Assembly: GCA_026399025.1 (NCBI GenBank)
Contig: JAPLRU010000101.1
Coordinates: 1-40,704, forward strand
Source of the DNA: Methylobacter sp.
GTDB taxonomy: Bacteria > Pseudomonadota > Gammaproteobacteria > Methylococcales > Methylomonadaceae
Reading direction: 5' to 3'
DNA length: 40,704 nucleotides
This document shows positions 1 to 9,159 of this stretch, in pieces (position 1 is the first letter of the stretch; each line of letters begins with the position of its first letter). The notes below the pieces were generated by a model. That model had not been told where the DNA came from. It saw only the letters and a list, made by a program, of their open reading frames with translations, and ran no database searches. Both the position numbers and the translations under genes were made by a program.

Positions 1-2
1 CG

Positions 3-1409
3 ACGAACCAGCTGAACAACTTGGAAACCGTCGATCTGCAAGCGTTGAAGACCAACCAAGTTGCGGCGCTGACTACCAACCAACTGGTGAGCATGCCGAC
101 TGCCCAGTTGAATATTTTGACCACAGATCAAGTGGCGGCGCTGACCACCGGCCAAGTCGTCGGCTTGTCGACAAATCAGTTGAATAACTTGGAAACGGTT
201 GACCTGCAAGCGCTGAAGACCAGCCAGATCGTGGCGTTGACCACCAATCAGCTGGCGAATCTGCTGACTGCCCAGCTTAATGCCTTGGCTACAGCGCAAG
301 TGGCTGCATTAACCACAGGCCAAGTCGCCAGTTTGTCGACTAATCAGGTGAGCAACCTTGAGACCGTCGACTTAATAGCGCTTACTAGCAGTCAGATCGC
401 GGCGTTGACTACGACTCAGATTAGTCTTGGACTGACCACTGCACAGATTGAGGTGCTTACCAGTACTCAGGTTTGCGCACTGACATCGAACCAGATTGCT
501 GCATTAACAACTGATCAGATACCTCATGTCCCTTTTCAATATACCCCTATCATTCTCGATTTGAACGGTGATGGCATAAATACACTGAATATTTCTTCAG
601 GAGTGCAGTTCGATCTAAATGCAACGGGTCAGAAAATCAGTACAGGATGGGTTGGACAGGGAGATGGTTTATTGGTGATGGACCGTAATCATGATGGGGT
701 TATTAATGATGGCGGCGAGTTGTTTGGAAGTGCGACAGACTTGGGTGATGGGCAAAAGGCGGTTAATGGTTATGAAGCCTTGAGACCGCTCGATACAAAT
801 GGTGATGGCGTTATTAGTAATGCCGATGAGGGTTTTGCCGACTTGAAGGTTTGGGATGACGGTAATGCGGATGGTGTAAGCCAAGCTGCGGAGTTAAAGA
901 CATTGGCTTCACTTGGAATCGCAAGCCTTGATCTTACTGCCAGCCCTTCATCTGAGATAAATAACGGAAACTGGGTGGGTTTGACTTCTGGTTACGTGAA
1001 GGTCGATGGAACTAGCCACGACATGGCCGATGTCTGGTTTATTACAAATGAGAGTAATACGGCCAATCCCGCCGAACAGACGACTGTTGTTGGTGTAGAG
1101 CAAGGTTTGCGAACTAAGGTTACCGATTTGGCTCAAGCTATATCATCGTTCGATGATTCGCAATTTAGTTTGACAAATAATAACGTTAGTTCGATGGCCT
1201 CAATCTTGTCTAGTCAGGCGTCGGTTTCCGAAAGTCAAGTAGCTGCTGTTAATGTGGGTGGAATGGTTGATACCTTGAAACAATTTGATGCAAACGGGAA
1301 TTTGATTGTTAATTCCGTTCAAACTCCAAATCTTCTTCAAACCGGTGTCAATGGGCCGTCTTTAGTGAATGCTCAAGATCCAGATAAGAACGGCTTTTTG
1401 GCTTCATAA
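3..1409 (+). CDS. Thr-rich octad-repeat surface/secreted protein with EF-hand-like loops (5' partial)
   Basis: The reading frame is open at the left window edge, so only the C-terminal part is seen (about 468 codons). The first ~170 residues are about 20 tandem octads of the form xALTTxQ(V/L/I). Seven octads make a higher-order unit of 56 residues (168 bp), marked by recurring LETVDLQALKT. Next comes a domain of EF-hand-like calcium loops (DLNGDG, DRNHDG, DTNGDG, then a GELFG motif and VWDDGNADGVSQ), an arrangement common near the C-terminus of large RTX-like and other type I secreted proteins. The last ~100 residues are Ser/Asn/Gln-rich and end in GFLAS. No glycine-rich GGxGxD nonapeptides are seen in this part. 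It is probably a cell-surface or S-layer-like protein. The next gene is a protein-type O-GlcNAc transferase homologue, so the Thr pairs are candidate glycosylation sites (inference). Confidence 0.75.
   Translation, partial: TNQLNNLETVDLQALKTNQVAALTTNQLVSMPTAQLNILTTDQVAALTTGQVVGLSTNQLNNLETVDLQALKTSQIVALTTNQLANLLTAQLNALATAQVAALTTGQVASLSTNQVSNLETVDLIALTSSQIAALTTTQISLGLTTAQIEVLTSTQVCALTSNQIAALTTDQIPHVPFQYTPIILDLNGDGINTLNISSGVQFDLNATGQKISTGWVGQGDGLLVMDRNHDGVINDGGELFGSATDLGDGQKAVNGYEALRPLDTNGDGVISNADEGFADLKVWDDGNADGVSQAAELKTLASLGIASLDLTASPSSEINNGNWVGLTSGYVKVDGTSHDMADVWFITNESNTANPAEQTTVVGVEQGLRTKVTDLAQAISSFDDSQFSLTNNNVSSMASILSSQASVSESQVAAVNVGGMVDTLKQFDANGNLIVNSVQTPNLLQTGVNGPSLVNAQDPDKNGFLAS
27..530 (+). 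repeat. Tandem 24-bp (octapeptide) repeats within a 168-bp higher-order repeat
   Basis: About twenty 24-bp units each encode an ALTTxQV-like octad. Seven units form a 168-bp higher-order repeat: the LETVDLQALKT-encoding segment recurs near 27, 195 and 363. Copies diverge at the third codon position, so the array is old or under protein-level selection rather than freshly amplified. It probably continues upstream of the window. Confidence 0.85.
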
Positions 1410-1413
1410 TACT

Positions 1414-1451
1414 GAAAGGCGGCAAGGCTGAAAGGTCTTGTCGCCTTTTTC
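1414..1451 (+). terminator. Rho-independent terminator after the repeat protein
   Basis: The stem AAAGGCGGCAAG pairs with CTTGTCGCCTTT (one G-T mismatch) around a 10-nt loop and runs into five T residues. It starts 4 nt after the stop codon, so the repeat-protein transcript ends here. Confidence 0.85.
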
Positions 1452-1762
1452 ATTGAGCATTTGTCAGAAGTGAAAAATTAATCGATTACTGGTTTTCGAA
1501 GGTAGATGTTATTAACGATGATGAGGCTTTCGTTCGCATTGAGCTTAGCGAAGGATTCATTATTGGTGGTCGGACTCGACAGGAAAGCTTTGTACGTTAA
1601 TTTTTTATAAGAGTAAGCTGGTTAGTGTTACTGAGTACGTTGTTAATTATGGGGCCTTTGATGTATGCTTTGACGGCTGTCGCTTAGTGTAACAGCCAGA
1701 TAAAGCGAGAATATTGATAAATCTCATAGTTTAATGCCTGATCAATAACATAGTAGTAGCCA
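1452..1762. other. Intergenic region with a coding-like fragment
   Basis: Between the terminator and the next gene there is an open frame on the plus strand ending at 1600 (tail reads RIELSEGFIIGGRTRQ) without a usable start codon. It could be a gene remnant, but I do not recognise it. A short inverted repeat, GGCTGT...ACAGCC, lies at 1675-1697. The downstream gene lacks a clear Shine-Dalgarno sequence. No convincing promoter was identified. Confidence 0.3.
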
Positions 1763-4471
1763 ATGATTACACCGTTTGAGTCCACGCAAAATTTAGTTCC
1801 ACCATCCTCCGAAATGTCGCCTAGTTTGCTTCAGGAAACAGAGCAGGCTTTTGCGATGATTGATCAAGACGCTTTGGGTATTGCCGACTTATTCAGAGTT
1901 ACGCAACGCCTTACCGAGGCAAATCGTTCTGATATTGCAATTCAATTATATCGAAGTTGGCTTCAGCGAGATAATTCTCTTGTCGCTTATGCGGCGCAGT
2001 TTAATTTGGGCGTAATTTTTTCTAATTTAAATGATGATGTTAGTGCCGAGGCAGCTTATCGCGCTGCAATTCTACAGAAGCCTAATTTTATTGAAGGTCA
2101 CCTCAATCTTGGTACTCTGCTTGAACGTACTGGACGCCCTGAAGAAGCTCTCGCGGTGTGGCGTGCTGTACTATCCTTTGTTGATTTAAAAGTACCGACC
2201 GATCAGCTTTACTATGTTCAGGCATTAAACAATTTAGGTCGCTTGTTAGAGATTCGCAAAGAGTTACCCGATGCGGAGGCTATGCTCGCACGCAGTTTGA
2301 TGCAAGACCCAAAACAAGTTGGCGTAATGGCGCATTGGGTTCATTTGCGCCAAAAACAGTGTGAGTGGCCTGTATACAGTAAAGCTTTGCATATTCCAAT
2401 TAAGGATATGATTGCGGGGACTTCCGCATTAGCGATGCTAAGTGCCTCTGAGGACCCTGCGCTGCAGCTTGCCGCCGCTCAAAATTATGTAAATGATAAG
2501 GTAAATATACATGCGGAAGCATTATGTAATGTGAATGGCTACGGGCACAAAAAACTAAGAATTGGATATTTGTCGTCCAATTTCAATATACATGCTGTTT
2601 CATTATTAACGGTCGAAATATATGAGTTACATGATCGTGAACGAGTGGAAATTTACGCCTTCTGTTGGAGTGAAGAAGATGTTACTTCTTATAGGGCTCG
2701 CATCGCTAAAGCAGTAGATCATTATATCCGTATAGCGGATATGAGTGATGATCAGGCGGCTAATTGTATCCGTTCGAACGAGATTGATGTTTTGGTGGAT
2801 TTACAAGGATTAACATCCGGTGCACGGCCTAATATTCTGTCGGCGCGTCCAGCGCCAATTCAGATTTCATACCTTGGCTTCCCTGGAACTACGGGGTTGC
2901 CGTTTAACGACTATGTTCTTGCCGATAAATTTGTTTTTCCTGAAGAATTAAAGCCTTACTTCACCGAAAGCCCCTTATATATGCCTAATTCGTTTCAGGT
3001 ATGCGATCGAGGCAGGCAGGTCGGAGTGCTACCCACTAAAGCGGCATGTGGTTTGCCCGAAGACGCGTTTGTGTTTTGTTCATTCAATAATAATTTTAAA
3101 TTTACCCCCGAAGTATTTTCGACATGGATGCGTATTTTGAAGCGAGTTCCAAACAGTGTGTTATGGTTGCTTGCTGATAATGAGTGGGTTAAAGAAAATT
3201 TGTGCAAGACTGCCGAAAAGTCAGGGATAAAGAAGGAAAGATTGATTTTTGCGTCAAGGGTGACGCCTGCGGACTATTTAGCGCGGTATCAGGTAGCGGA
3301 TTTGTTTTTGGATACCTATCCGTTCAATGCGGGAACCACTGCCAACGATGCCTTGTGGGTTGGTTTGCCGTTGCTTACTTGTGCGGGAAAAACTTTTGCG
3401 TCGCGCATGGCCGGTAGTTTATTGCTGGCTGTTGATTTACCGGAATTGATTACGACCAATCTTCATGATTATGAGGATAAGGCCGTGAGTCTTGCTAATG
3501 ATCGGGCTTCAATTGAGGCAATGAAACGCAAGTTAATTGAAAACCGTTTGACTTGTTCTTTGTTCGATACGCCTCAATTTGTTAAAGACTTCGAAAACCT
3601 TTTATTTGGTATTGTAAAAACACACAAAGGATATTCCATGACCGAGGCTTCCAGCGCTACTGCCGAGACAAATTCGACCGAAATGAAACTACCTCCACAT
3701 GTGCAGTTAGACGCTCAACAACAAAGCCGTGTGTTCAGTTTCATGGTGAAAACGGTTTGGGGATTGACCGATCCAGAGCGTTTTTATGAAATTATGGAAG
3801 AGGCTGTGAAACTGATGGCACCGGGCTATTATTTGGGCGATAACTTGCTCACATGGGGCCGTAACAATTCCCTCTTCGATGACGAAGCTTTTCGTATAGC
3901 TTGGGAAAGTAATGTGCAAAACGATGCGGATCGGGCTATTGCTTGGCGTCGTTATATTCTTGCCTGTGCCGCTTATCATTGCGCGCAATTGCCGGGTGAT
4001 TTTGTTGAGTGCGGTGTGTATCGTGGTACGGGTATTAAGACGGTTATCGATTATTTTGGCAATAAGGGCTTTACTAAAACCTTTTGGGGCTACGACACGT
4101 TTGATTATAACCCGGTTGAAAGCCACTCCTTTGCTGGACAAGAAGAGGGTTTATTCGATGAAATAAAAAAACGTTTCGACGGATATGATCAAGTACGTTT
4201 AGTGCGAGGCTTGCTGCCTGATTCGCTGATTGGAAACTCACCGGAAAAAATCAGTTATCTACATATTGACCTCAATAGCGCCGAATTCGAGATTGCAGTG
4301 CTTGAGAAGCTGTTTGAGCGAGTAGTGTCGGGCGGTGTGATCATTCTTGACGACTACGAATGGGGCGGCATATATCGTGAGCAAAAGATCGCGGAAGATG
4401 CTTGGTTTGAACAATTTACACACCGTGTTTTTCCGCTGCCGACCGGTCAAGGTCTGGTATTGAAAAGGTAA
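1763..4471 (+). CDS. TPR/SPINDLY-type O-GlcNAc transferase fused to a TylF-like methyltransferase
   Basis: A two-enzyme fusion of 902 residues. Residues ~70-190 are TPR repeats (for example AAYRAAILQKPNFIEGHLNL). Residues ~265-615 match the catalytic half of bacterial O-linked GlcNAc transferases (GT41): GYLSSNFNIHAVSLL with the conserved His, then VDLQGLTSG, ISYLGFPGTTG and FLDTYPFNAGTTANDALW, the last being the nucleotide-sugar-binding segment. Residues ~626-902 resemble TylF/MycF macrocin-type O-methyltransferases: DFVECGVYRGTG for SAM binding and ILDDYEWGG for metal/substrate. The likely role is O-glycosylation of a protein, possibly the Thr-rich repeat protein upstream, with methylation of the sugar; the pairing is inferred. 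At the domain boundary (M626) an internal AAAGGA sits 6 nt before an ATG, suggesting an originally separate gene. Confidence 0.8.
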   Translation: MITPFESTQNLVPPSSEMSPSLLQETEQAFAMIDQDALGIADLFRVTQRLTEANRSDIAIQLYRSWLQRDNSLVAYAAQFNLGVIFSNLNDDVSAEAAYRAAILQKPNFIEGHLNLGTLLERTGRPEEALAVWRAVLSFVDLKVPTDQLYYVQALNNLGRLLEIRKELPDAEAMLARSLMQDPKQVGVMAHWVHLRQKQCEWPVYSKALHIPIKDMIAGTSALAMLSASEDPALQLAAAQNYVNDKVNIHAEALCNVNGYGHKKLRIGYLSSNFNIHAVSLLTVEIYELHDRERVEIYAFCWSEEDVTSYRARIAKAVDHYIRIADMSDDQAANCIRSNEIDVLVDLQGLTSGARPNILSARPAPIQISYLGFPGTTGLPFNDYVLADKFVFPEELKPYFTESPLYMPNSFQVCDRGRQVGVLPTKAACGLPEDAFVFCSFNNNFKFTPEVFSTWMRILKRVPNSVLWLLADNEWVKENLCKTAEKSGIKKERLIFASRVTPADYLARYQVADLFLDTYPFNAGTTANDALWVGLPLLTCAGKTFASRMAGSLLLAVDLPELITTNLHDYEDKAVSLANDRASIEAMKRKLIENRLTCSLFDTPQFVKDFENLLFGIVKTHKGYSMTEASSATAETNSTEMKLPPHVQLDAQQQSRVFSFMVKTVWGLTDPERFYEIMEEAVKLMAPGYYLGDNLLTWGRNNSLFDDEAFRIAWESNVQNDADRAIAWRRYILACAAYHCAQLPGDFVECGVYRGTGIKTVIDYFGNKGFTKTFWGYDTFDYNPVESHSFAGQEEGLFDEIKKRFDGYDQVRLVRGLLPDSLIGNSPEKISYLHIDLNSAEFEIAVLEKLFERVVSGGVIILDDYEWGGIYREQKIAEDAWFEQFTHRVFPLPTGQGLVLKR
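3626..3640 (+). promoter_or_regulatory. Internal ribosome binding site and ATG at the fusion boundary
   Basis: AAAGGA at 3626-3631 is followed after 6 nt by the in-frame ATG at 3638. The site falls exactly between the glycosyltransferase and methyltransferase domains. It could produce a separate ~277-residue methyltransferase or be a relic of the gene's independent past. Confidence 0.5.
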
Positions 4472-4497
4472 TCACCGAAAACAAAATGGACAGCTAG

Positions 4498-7251
4498 ATG
4501 GAGCAGGTACTGATTATTTTGAACGCGCTGGACATTCCGTCAGCGCTGTTTGTAGCTCAGGAGCTATCGAACTATAAGACCTTGGTTTTTGATCCCGGTA
4601 TACACGATGAAGTGCTTGAAAGCGGACTGAAGAACGTCGAGTTTATTGATTTTGTAGATTGTCCCCCATTTCCAGAACTGCATAATGATAGCCGTGAACT
4701 AGCGTTAATTGTTGAGAGGGAATTGTTCGAGTCGATTAAGCAGTTTTTGCCGGGAATTTCGAATTTCTCTTGGCTACATCTGAATTTTTATTATTTCTTC
4801 ATCGCCAGTCGCTGGTACAACTCACTCGGTGTTTATCTAGCCGACAATTTTGCCGTCAAATTTGGTGATGCCAAACTGATCGTGTTTATTAACGATAATC
4901 CTGCATTGTTTTTCTGGCCGTCTTTCGTGCCGGCGGTTACTATGCTTGAAGCATTTCAGGCTAAACACCTTGATTTCCAGGCTTTCACGTATGGGGTACG
5001 GGCCGACGAATCTGATGTTATTCCGCTTCTGATTGATCTTGAACCTGAGCGTGGAAGCTATGACGTGCTAGTGCATCTGCCGACCTGTTTGCACGACAAA
5101 GACTTTCTGAGCACTGAAATTACCGCTAGTGCCAAGTCAGTCATCAATCTACGCGCCAAATATTGGGATGTGTCGGTGCCGTCGAATAAAGAGATCGGTC
5201 TGGTCAGTGCGTCTTCGGTACTGCCGTGTCTGTCAGAGGTTAAGCAAGCACAGCTGGCGACCATGGTTGAGCGCTTGGCGGAGCGTATCAAGCCTTTGCT
5301 GGCGGCTCACATTCATACCGACTCATACTGTCAGCGCCAGACGGATCAATTGGTTAGCTTGTACCGCTCGCAGTTGATCACCTATATGCTGCTGCTGGAT
5401 TTTTTTGCAGGCCGGGTGCCTAGCAAGATGCTGCTGAGTGATCATGATGCCGGTTTCCACGGACCGCTGCTGGCTTATGCCGAAGTCGAAAATATTCCCG
5501 TGTTGTTTGTGCCGCATTCAAAAACCACCGCCGACATTCAGTTTGGCAGCAATAACATCATTTGTCTGACTCATCCGATCCAAGGTGAGCAAATTAATGA
5601 TGCTCGTGGTCAACGCGTCACTCACTTAAAACTATCCTATCCCGAGCATTTTGAAGGCTGCACAAGGATATCAAGACCACTCAAGCGTGTTGGCCTGTTG
5701 TTGAATGCAATTTCTCTGAATGGCGTCTTTGTCACTAGTTACGCCGCCTATATGGCTGGTATCGTGCGTATTGCCGACTGGTCTAGGGCGCGCAACATCG
5801 AGCTGACCATCCGTGGTAGGCCGGGCCACACTATGAACGCAATGCTGGCAGAGTTAACCGGTATCGCTGTCAGTACCCTGCAAGAAGGGATGAATTTGTC
5901 TTTGGGAGCCTTTGTTGCCGATCAAGACTTGTGCTTGATGTACGATGCACCGACTACGGCTGAAATTGATTTTCTGAGGAATTCAGTTCCGATTTTGAAT
6001 CCTGTTCCGGAACCGTTGGCCAAGTACGAGGCTGTCATTGCCAATACTGACGTTATTTCGCGTAGCTCGGTGGAAGAGACATTGCTTACGCTGGATAGTT
6101 TTATCTCGGATCCAGTCAATTTTCAAAGGTTTCGGCTTAGTCAGTTCGGCAATTACGTCAATGCCTTTCAAAATGTACAGACCTTACGAACACTACTACA
6201 GGAGGAGCCTGGATTTATCAGTCATCCACTATCCGCGCTTACGATAATCGTACCGACCTATAACCGACATTCTTCGTTAGCGAAAATGTTGGAATATTAT
6301 TCCTTATTGCCAGTCAAATTGATTGTTGTCGATGGTAGTGCTGTAGCCTTTGACATCAGCATATTGGCTGAGCATACTTGTGATTTACGCTATTTTCATA
6401 TGCCGGTCTCAATCAATGAGCGCATTGCTTTTGCTTGCACGATGTGTGATACCGAGTTTGCGATGTTTTCCTGCGACGATGAATACTATTTAGCCGGTGG
6501 CCTGCATACAGCGCTGAAACAATTATGCGAGAATCCGTCGCTGTCGGCCGTCGCGGGGCGCTGCGCCGCTTTCACCTATAACGAGAAGGGCATTCAAATA
6601 GGCACATTCTATAATTTTGTTAAGAATTACAATGAGCTCAGCGCCGACGCTTCGGCTCGTGTGCGCCGCATCAGCCAGTGCTACCCGATACTGTCCGGCT
6701 TCTATTATTCGGTGTGCCGCGCCAGCGCATTTAAGACAGCGGTTAACGTTGCTTTTAAGCAGCAATTTGCTTGCCCATTCGTGCAGGAGGTACTGTTCTC
6801 GCTTAGCTTATTTATCCAGGGTGGTATGGGGTCAGTGTTAGATTTGCTATGGCTGCGTAACCTTCAAGCGCCTCCTATTAGCGATGCGCAGTGGAATCGA
6901 AAACTTGATTTTGCTACTTGGTATACCGATCCTCAGTATGCCGCTGAGGTGATACAGATGCATGTCTGTGTTGGTGCGTTATACAGTCGGTTTGTTGAAG
7001 ACCATGCTGTGTCGACGGAGATGGATGCCTTTTTTAAAGGTCTGATCGACTGGGATAGGCGCCTTAGTGCCGGTGATATCGAGAGCGAAAAAAATTATGC
7101 GTTCACACTATCGACTTTTCTGATTTTGTGCCGCCAGCATGGTCTAGTGGTGGATGAAGAATCGCTGTTGGCGGTCGAACGCATCGAATTGACCGCGCTG
7201 ATTGCAACAAGCGAGATGACGCAACTGATGGCAAATGCGACCACATGGTAG
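4498..7251 (+). CDS. Large two-part glycosyltransferase (C-terminal GT2-like domain)
   Basis: A 917-residue protein. Residues ~1-560 are not clearly recognisable. They include stretches like those of GT-B or polysaccharide-processing proteins, ending in a segment (SRSSVEETLLTLDSFISDP) reminiscent of capsule transferases. Residues ~580-790 form a GT-A domain: LTIIVPTYNRHSSL, then VDGS, and FSCDDEYY as a DxD-like metal site. They resemble the TIGR00180/TIGR04440-type glycosyltransferase domain (assignment from memory). It starts 26 bp after the OGT-methyltransferase gene and probably shares its transcript. It likely transfers one or two sugars in surface glycan assembly; donor and acceptor are unknown. 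Confidence 0.6.
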   Translation: MEQVLIILNALDIPSALFVAQELSNYKTLVFDPGIHDEVLESGLKNVEFIDFVDCPPFPELHNDSRELALIVERELFESIKQFLPGISNFSWLHLNFYYFFIASRWYNSLGVYLADNFAVKFGDAKLIVFINDNPALFFWPSFVPAVTMLEAFQAKHLDFQAFTYGVRADESDVIPLLIDLEPERGSYDVLVHLPTCLHDKDFLSTEITASAKSVINLRAKYWDVSVPSNKEIGLVSASSVLPCLSEVKQAQLATMVERLAERIKPLLAAHIHTDSYCQRQTDQLVSLYRSQLITYMLLLDFFAGRVPSKMLLSDHDAGFHGPLLAYAEVENIPVLFVPHSKTTADIQFGSNNIICLTHPIQGEQINDARGQRVTHLKLSYPEHFEGCTRISRPLKRVGLLLNAISLNGVFVTSYAAYMAGIVRIADWSRARNIELTIRGRPGHTMNAMLAELTGIAVSTLQEGMNLSLGAFVADQDLCLMYDAPTTAEIDFLRNSVPILNPVPEPLAKYEAVIANTDVISRSSVEETLLTLDSFISDPVNFQRFRLSQFGNYVNAFQNVQTLRTLLQEEPGFISHPLSALTIIVPTYNRHSSLAKMLEYYSLLPVKLIVVDGSAVAFDISILAEHTCDLRYFHMPVSINERIAFACTMCDTEFAMFSCDDEYYLAGGLHTALKQLCENPSLSAVAGRCAAFTYNEKGIQIGTFYNFVKNYNELSADASARVRRISQCYPILSGFYYSVCRASAFKTAVNVAFKQQFACPFVQEVLFSLSLFIQGGMGSVLDLLWLRNLQAPPISDAQWNRKLDFATWYTDPQYAAEVIQMHVCVGALYSRFVEDHAVSTEMDAFFKGLIDWDRRLSAGDIESEKNYAFTLSTFLILCRQHGLVVDEESLLAVERIELTALIATSEMTQLMANATTW

Positions 7252-7303
7252 TTTCGTTAAGGATGATGCTGATGTATTTTCTAATTTCAAAAGGGGTCTT
7301 GTT

Positions 7304-8071
7304 ATGAAAGCCGTAATTCTTGCCGGCGGTCTTGGCACCAGGATCAGCGAAGAGTCGAGTCTTAAGCCAAAGCCGATGATTGAGATAGGTGAACATCCTA
7401 TCTTATGGCATATCATGAAAGCCTATTCCCACTTCGGTATTAACGACTTCTTAATCTGCCTCGGCTACAAGGGTTATGTGATAAAGGAATTTTTTGCCAA
7501 TTATTTTTTGCACACATCGAACGTTACTTTCGATATGGCAAAAAACGAGATGGAAGTGCATCAGCGTTATGCCGAGCCATGGCGCGTCACACTGATTGAC
7601 ACAGGCGCTGAAACTATGACGGGCGGTCGTTTGGCGCGGGTCAAACCATATTTGGACGACTCAACTTTTTGTTTGACCTATGGTGATGGGGTTAGTGATC
7701 TGAACATTGCCGCTACGCTGGACTTTCATCGCAGTCATGGCAAAAAGGCGACCATCACTGCGATTCAACCACCTGGTCGGTATGGTGCATTGAATATAGA
7801 TGGCGACCAAGTCCAATGTTTTCAGGAAAAACCAGTCGGCGACGGCGCTTGGATCAATGGCGGATTCTTTGTCTTGGAACCCGCCGTGTTAGATTATATC
7901 GAAGATGACTCTACTATCTGGGAAGACCAGCCTTTGCAGCGCTTAGCCGAAGAAGGCCAACTGATGTCTTATCGTCACACCGGTTTTTGGCAGGCTATGG
8001 ATACCTTACGTGACAAAAATCAACTGAATAAACTATGGAACGGTAATCCGCCCTGGAAAGTTTGGAAATGA
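7304..8071 (+). CDS. rfbF: Glucose-1-phosphate cytidylyltransferase
   Basis: Makes CDP-glucose from CTP and glucose 1-phosphate, the first step of CDP-deoxyhexose synthesis. The 255 residues match the family's usual length. The N-terminus MKAVILAGGLGTRISEES is the nucleotidyltransferase signature, followed by KPKPMIEIG, YGDGVSD (metal-binding Asp) and FQEKP. I chose the ATG at 7304 because AAGGGG lies about 8 nt upstream and the protein then begins at the conserved motif; the frame is open further upstream without similarity. Its stop overlaps the rfbG start (ATGA), so the two are translationally coupled. Confidence 0.93.
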   Translation: MKAVILAGGLGTRISEESSLKPKPMIEIGEHPILWHIMKAYSHFGINDFLICLGYKGYVIKEFFANYFLHTSNVTFDMAKNEMEVHQRYAEPWRVTLIDTGAETMTGGRLARVKPYLDDSTFCLTYGDGVSDLNIAATLDFHRSHGKKATITAIQPPGRYGALNIDGDQVQCFQEKPVGDGAWINGGFFVLEPAVLDYIEDDSTIWEDQPLQRLAEEGQLMSYRHTGFWQAMDTLRDKNQLNKLWNGNPPWKVWK

Positions 8072-9159
8072 TTTTGTCTGATGCGTTGTTTGATAACCAG
8101 TATCGAGATCGTTCCGTCTTACTGACCGGACATACAGGTTTCAAAGGTAGCTGGCTTGCTTTGTGGTTACAGGAAATGGGAGCCATGGTACATGGAATTG
8201 CGCTTGACCCTTGCACTATGCCTAATCATTGGGACCGGCTGGCACTGGATATGAGTGACCGTCGCGTCGATATTCGTTTCGCTGATGCCGTATTGGCGGA
8301 ACTTAGCGAGGCCCAACCGGAAATCGTATTTCATCTGGCCGCACAACCGCTGGTACGACGCTCATACCGTGATCCGGTTGGGACTTGGGCGTCTAATGTT
8401 ATGGGTACCGTCAATCTGCTTGAAGCGTGCCGCAAGACTCCCAGTGTCCGCGCAATTATTGTGGTAACCAGTGATAAGTGCTACCAAAATAAGGAGTTGT
8501 CATCGGGGTACCGTGAAAACGATGCGCTGGGCGGGCATGACCCATACAGCGCTTCTAAAGCAGGTGCCGAAATCGTTGCGGCCAGTTACCGAAGTTCTTT
8601 TTTCGGTGCGCAGGGCGGCCCGCTGATGGCTACGGCACGTGCGGGTAATGTTATCGGTGGAGGCGACTGGTCGGAAGATCGCCTGATTCCAGACTTGGTG
8701 CGTGCATTAGCAAACCGCACTGAACTGGAAGTGCGTTCGCCGCATGCGACTCGTCCCTGGCAACACGTACTTGAATCGTTAAGCGGTTACTTGCTGCTTG
8801 GACAGAAACTTCTTCAAGGTCAGAATGCTTTTGCACAGGCATGGAACTTCGGCCCTCCACCTGAAGGTAACCGATGTGTTGCTGACTTGTTGGACGGTCT
8901 GGTTCTGCATTGGCCGGAACTACGCTGGCATGTGGCTGACATAATCCAACCGCATGAAGCGAACCTGCTTTATCTTGATAGCAGCAAGGCGCGCCGGGAG
9001 CTAGGCTGGTTGCCGGTCTGGACTTTTGAGCAGACGCTCGCTGTTACGGCTGACTGGTATCGCCAATTCTATGCTTCTCAACAACTATACACACGCAGCC
9101 AGCTTGCCGACTATGTCCTCGCAGCCCGTAATGCCGGTCTGGAGTGGGCGGCGTCATGA
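8068..9159 (+). CDS. rfbG: CDP-glucose 4,6-dehydratase
   Basis: Converts CDP-glucose to CDP-4-dehydro-6-deoxyglucose using bound NAD. It is an extended short-chain dehydrogenase of 363 residues: LLTGHTGFKGSWLALWL gives the Rossmann glycine motif, HLAAQPLVRRSY is family-typical, and SDKCYQNKE with PYSASKAGAE supplies the catalytic Tyr-x-x-x-Lys. The start is the ATG at 8068 inside an ATGA overlap with rfbF; a TTG two codons upstream is less likely. The next gene also overlaps by ATGA. The product is the branch point for 3,6-dideoxy or C-methyl-branched sugars, and the following genes point to the branched route. Confidence 0.93.
   Translation: MILSDALFDNQYRDRSVLLTGHTGFKGSWLALWLQEMGAMVHGIALDPCTMPNHWDRLALDMSDRRVDIRFADAVLAELSEAQPEIVFHLAAQPLVRRSYRDPVGTWASNVMGTVNLLEACRKTPSVRAIIVVTSDKCYQNKELSSGYRENDALGGHDPYSASKAGAEIVAASYRSSFFGAQGGPLMATARAGNVIGGGDWSEDRLIPDLVRALANRTELEVRSPHATRPWQHVLESLSGYLLLGQKLLQGQNAFAQAWNFGPPPEGNRCVADLLDGLVLHWPELRWHVADIIQPHEANLLYLDSSKARRELGWLPVWTFEQTLAVTADWYRQFYASQQLYTRSQLADYVLAARNAGLEWAAS

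Noticed and set aside
27-530. Possible CRISPR or minisatellite from the regular 24-bp units
   Set aside because: The units are in frame, diverge mainly at third codon positions and encode a consistent octapeptide, so they are protein repeats.
3707-4141. 144-codon minus-strand frame inside the methyltransferase domain
   Set aside because: It overlaps a clear SAM-methyltransferase coding region and shows no family signal.
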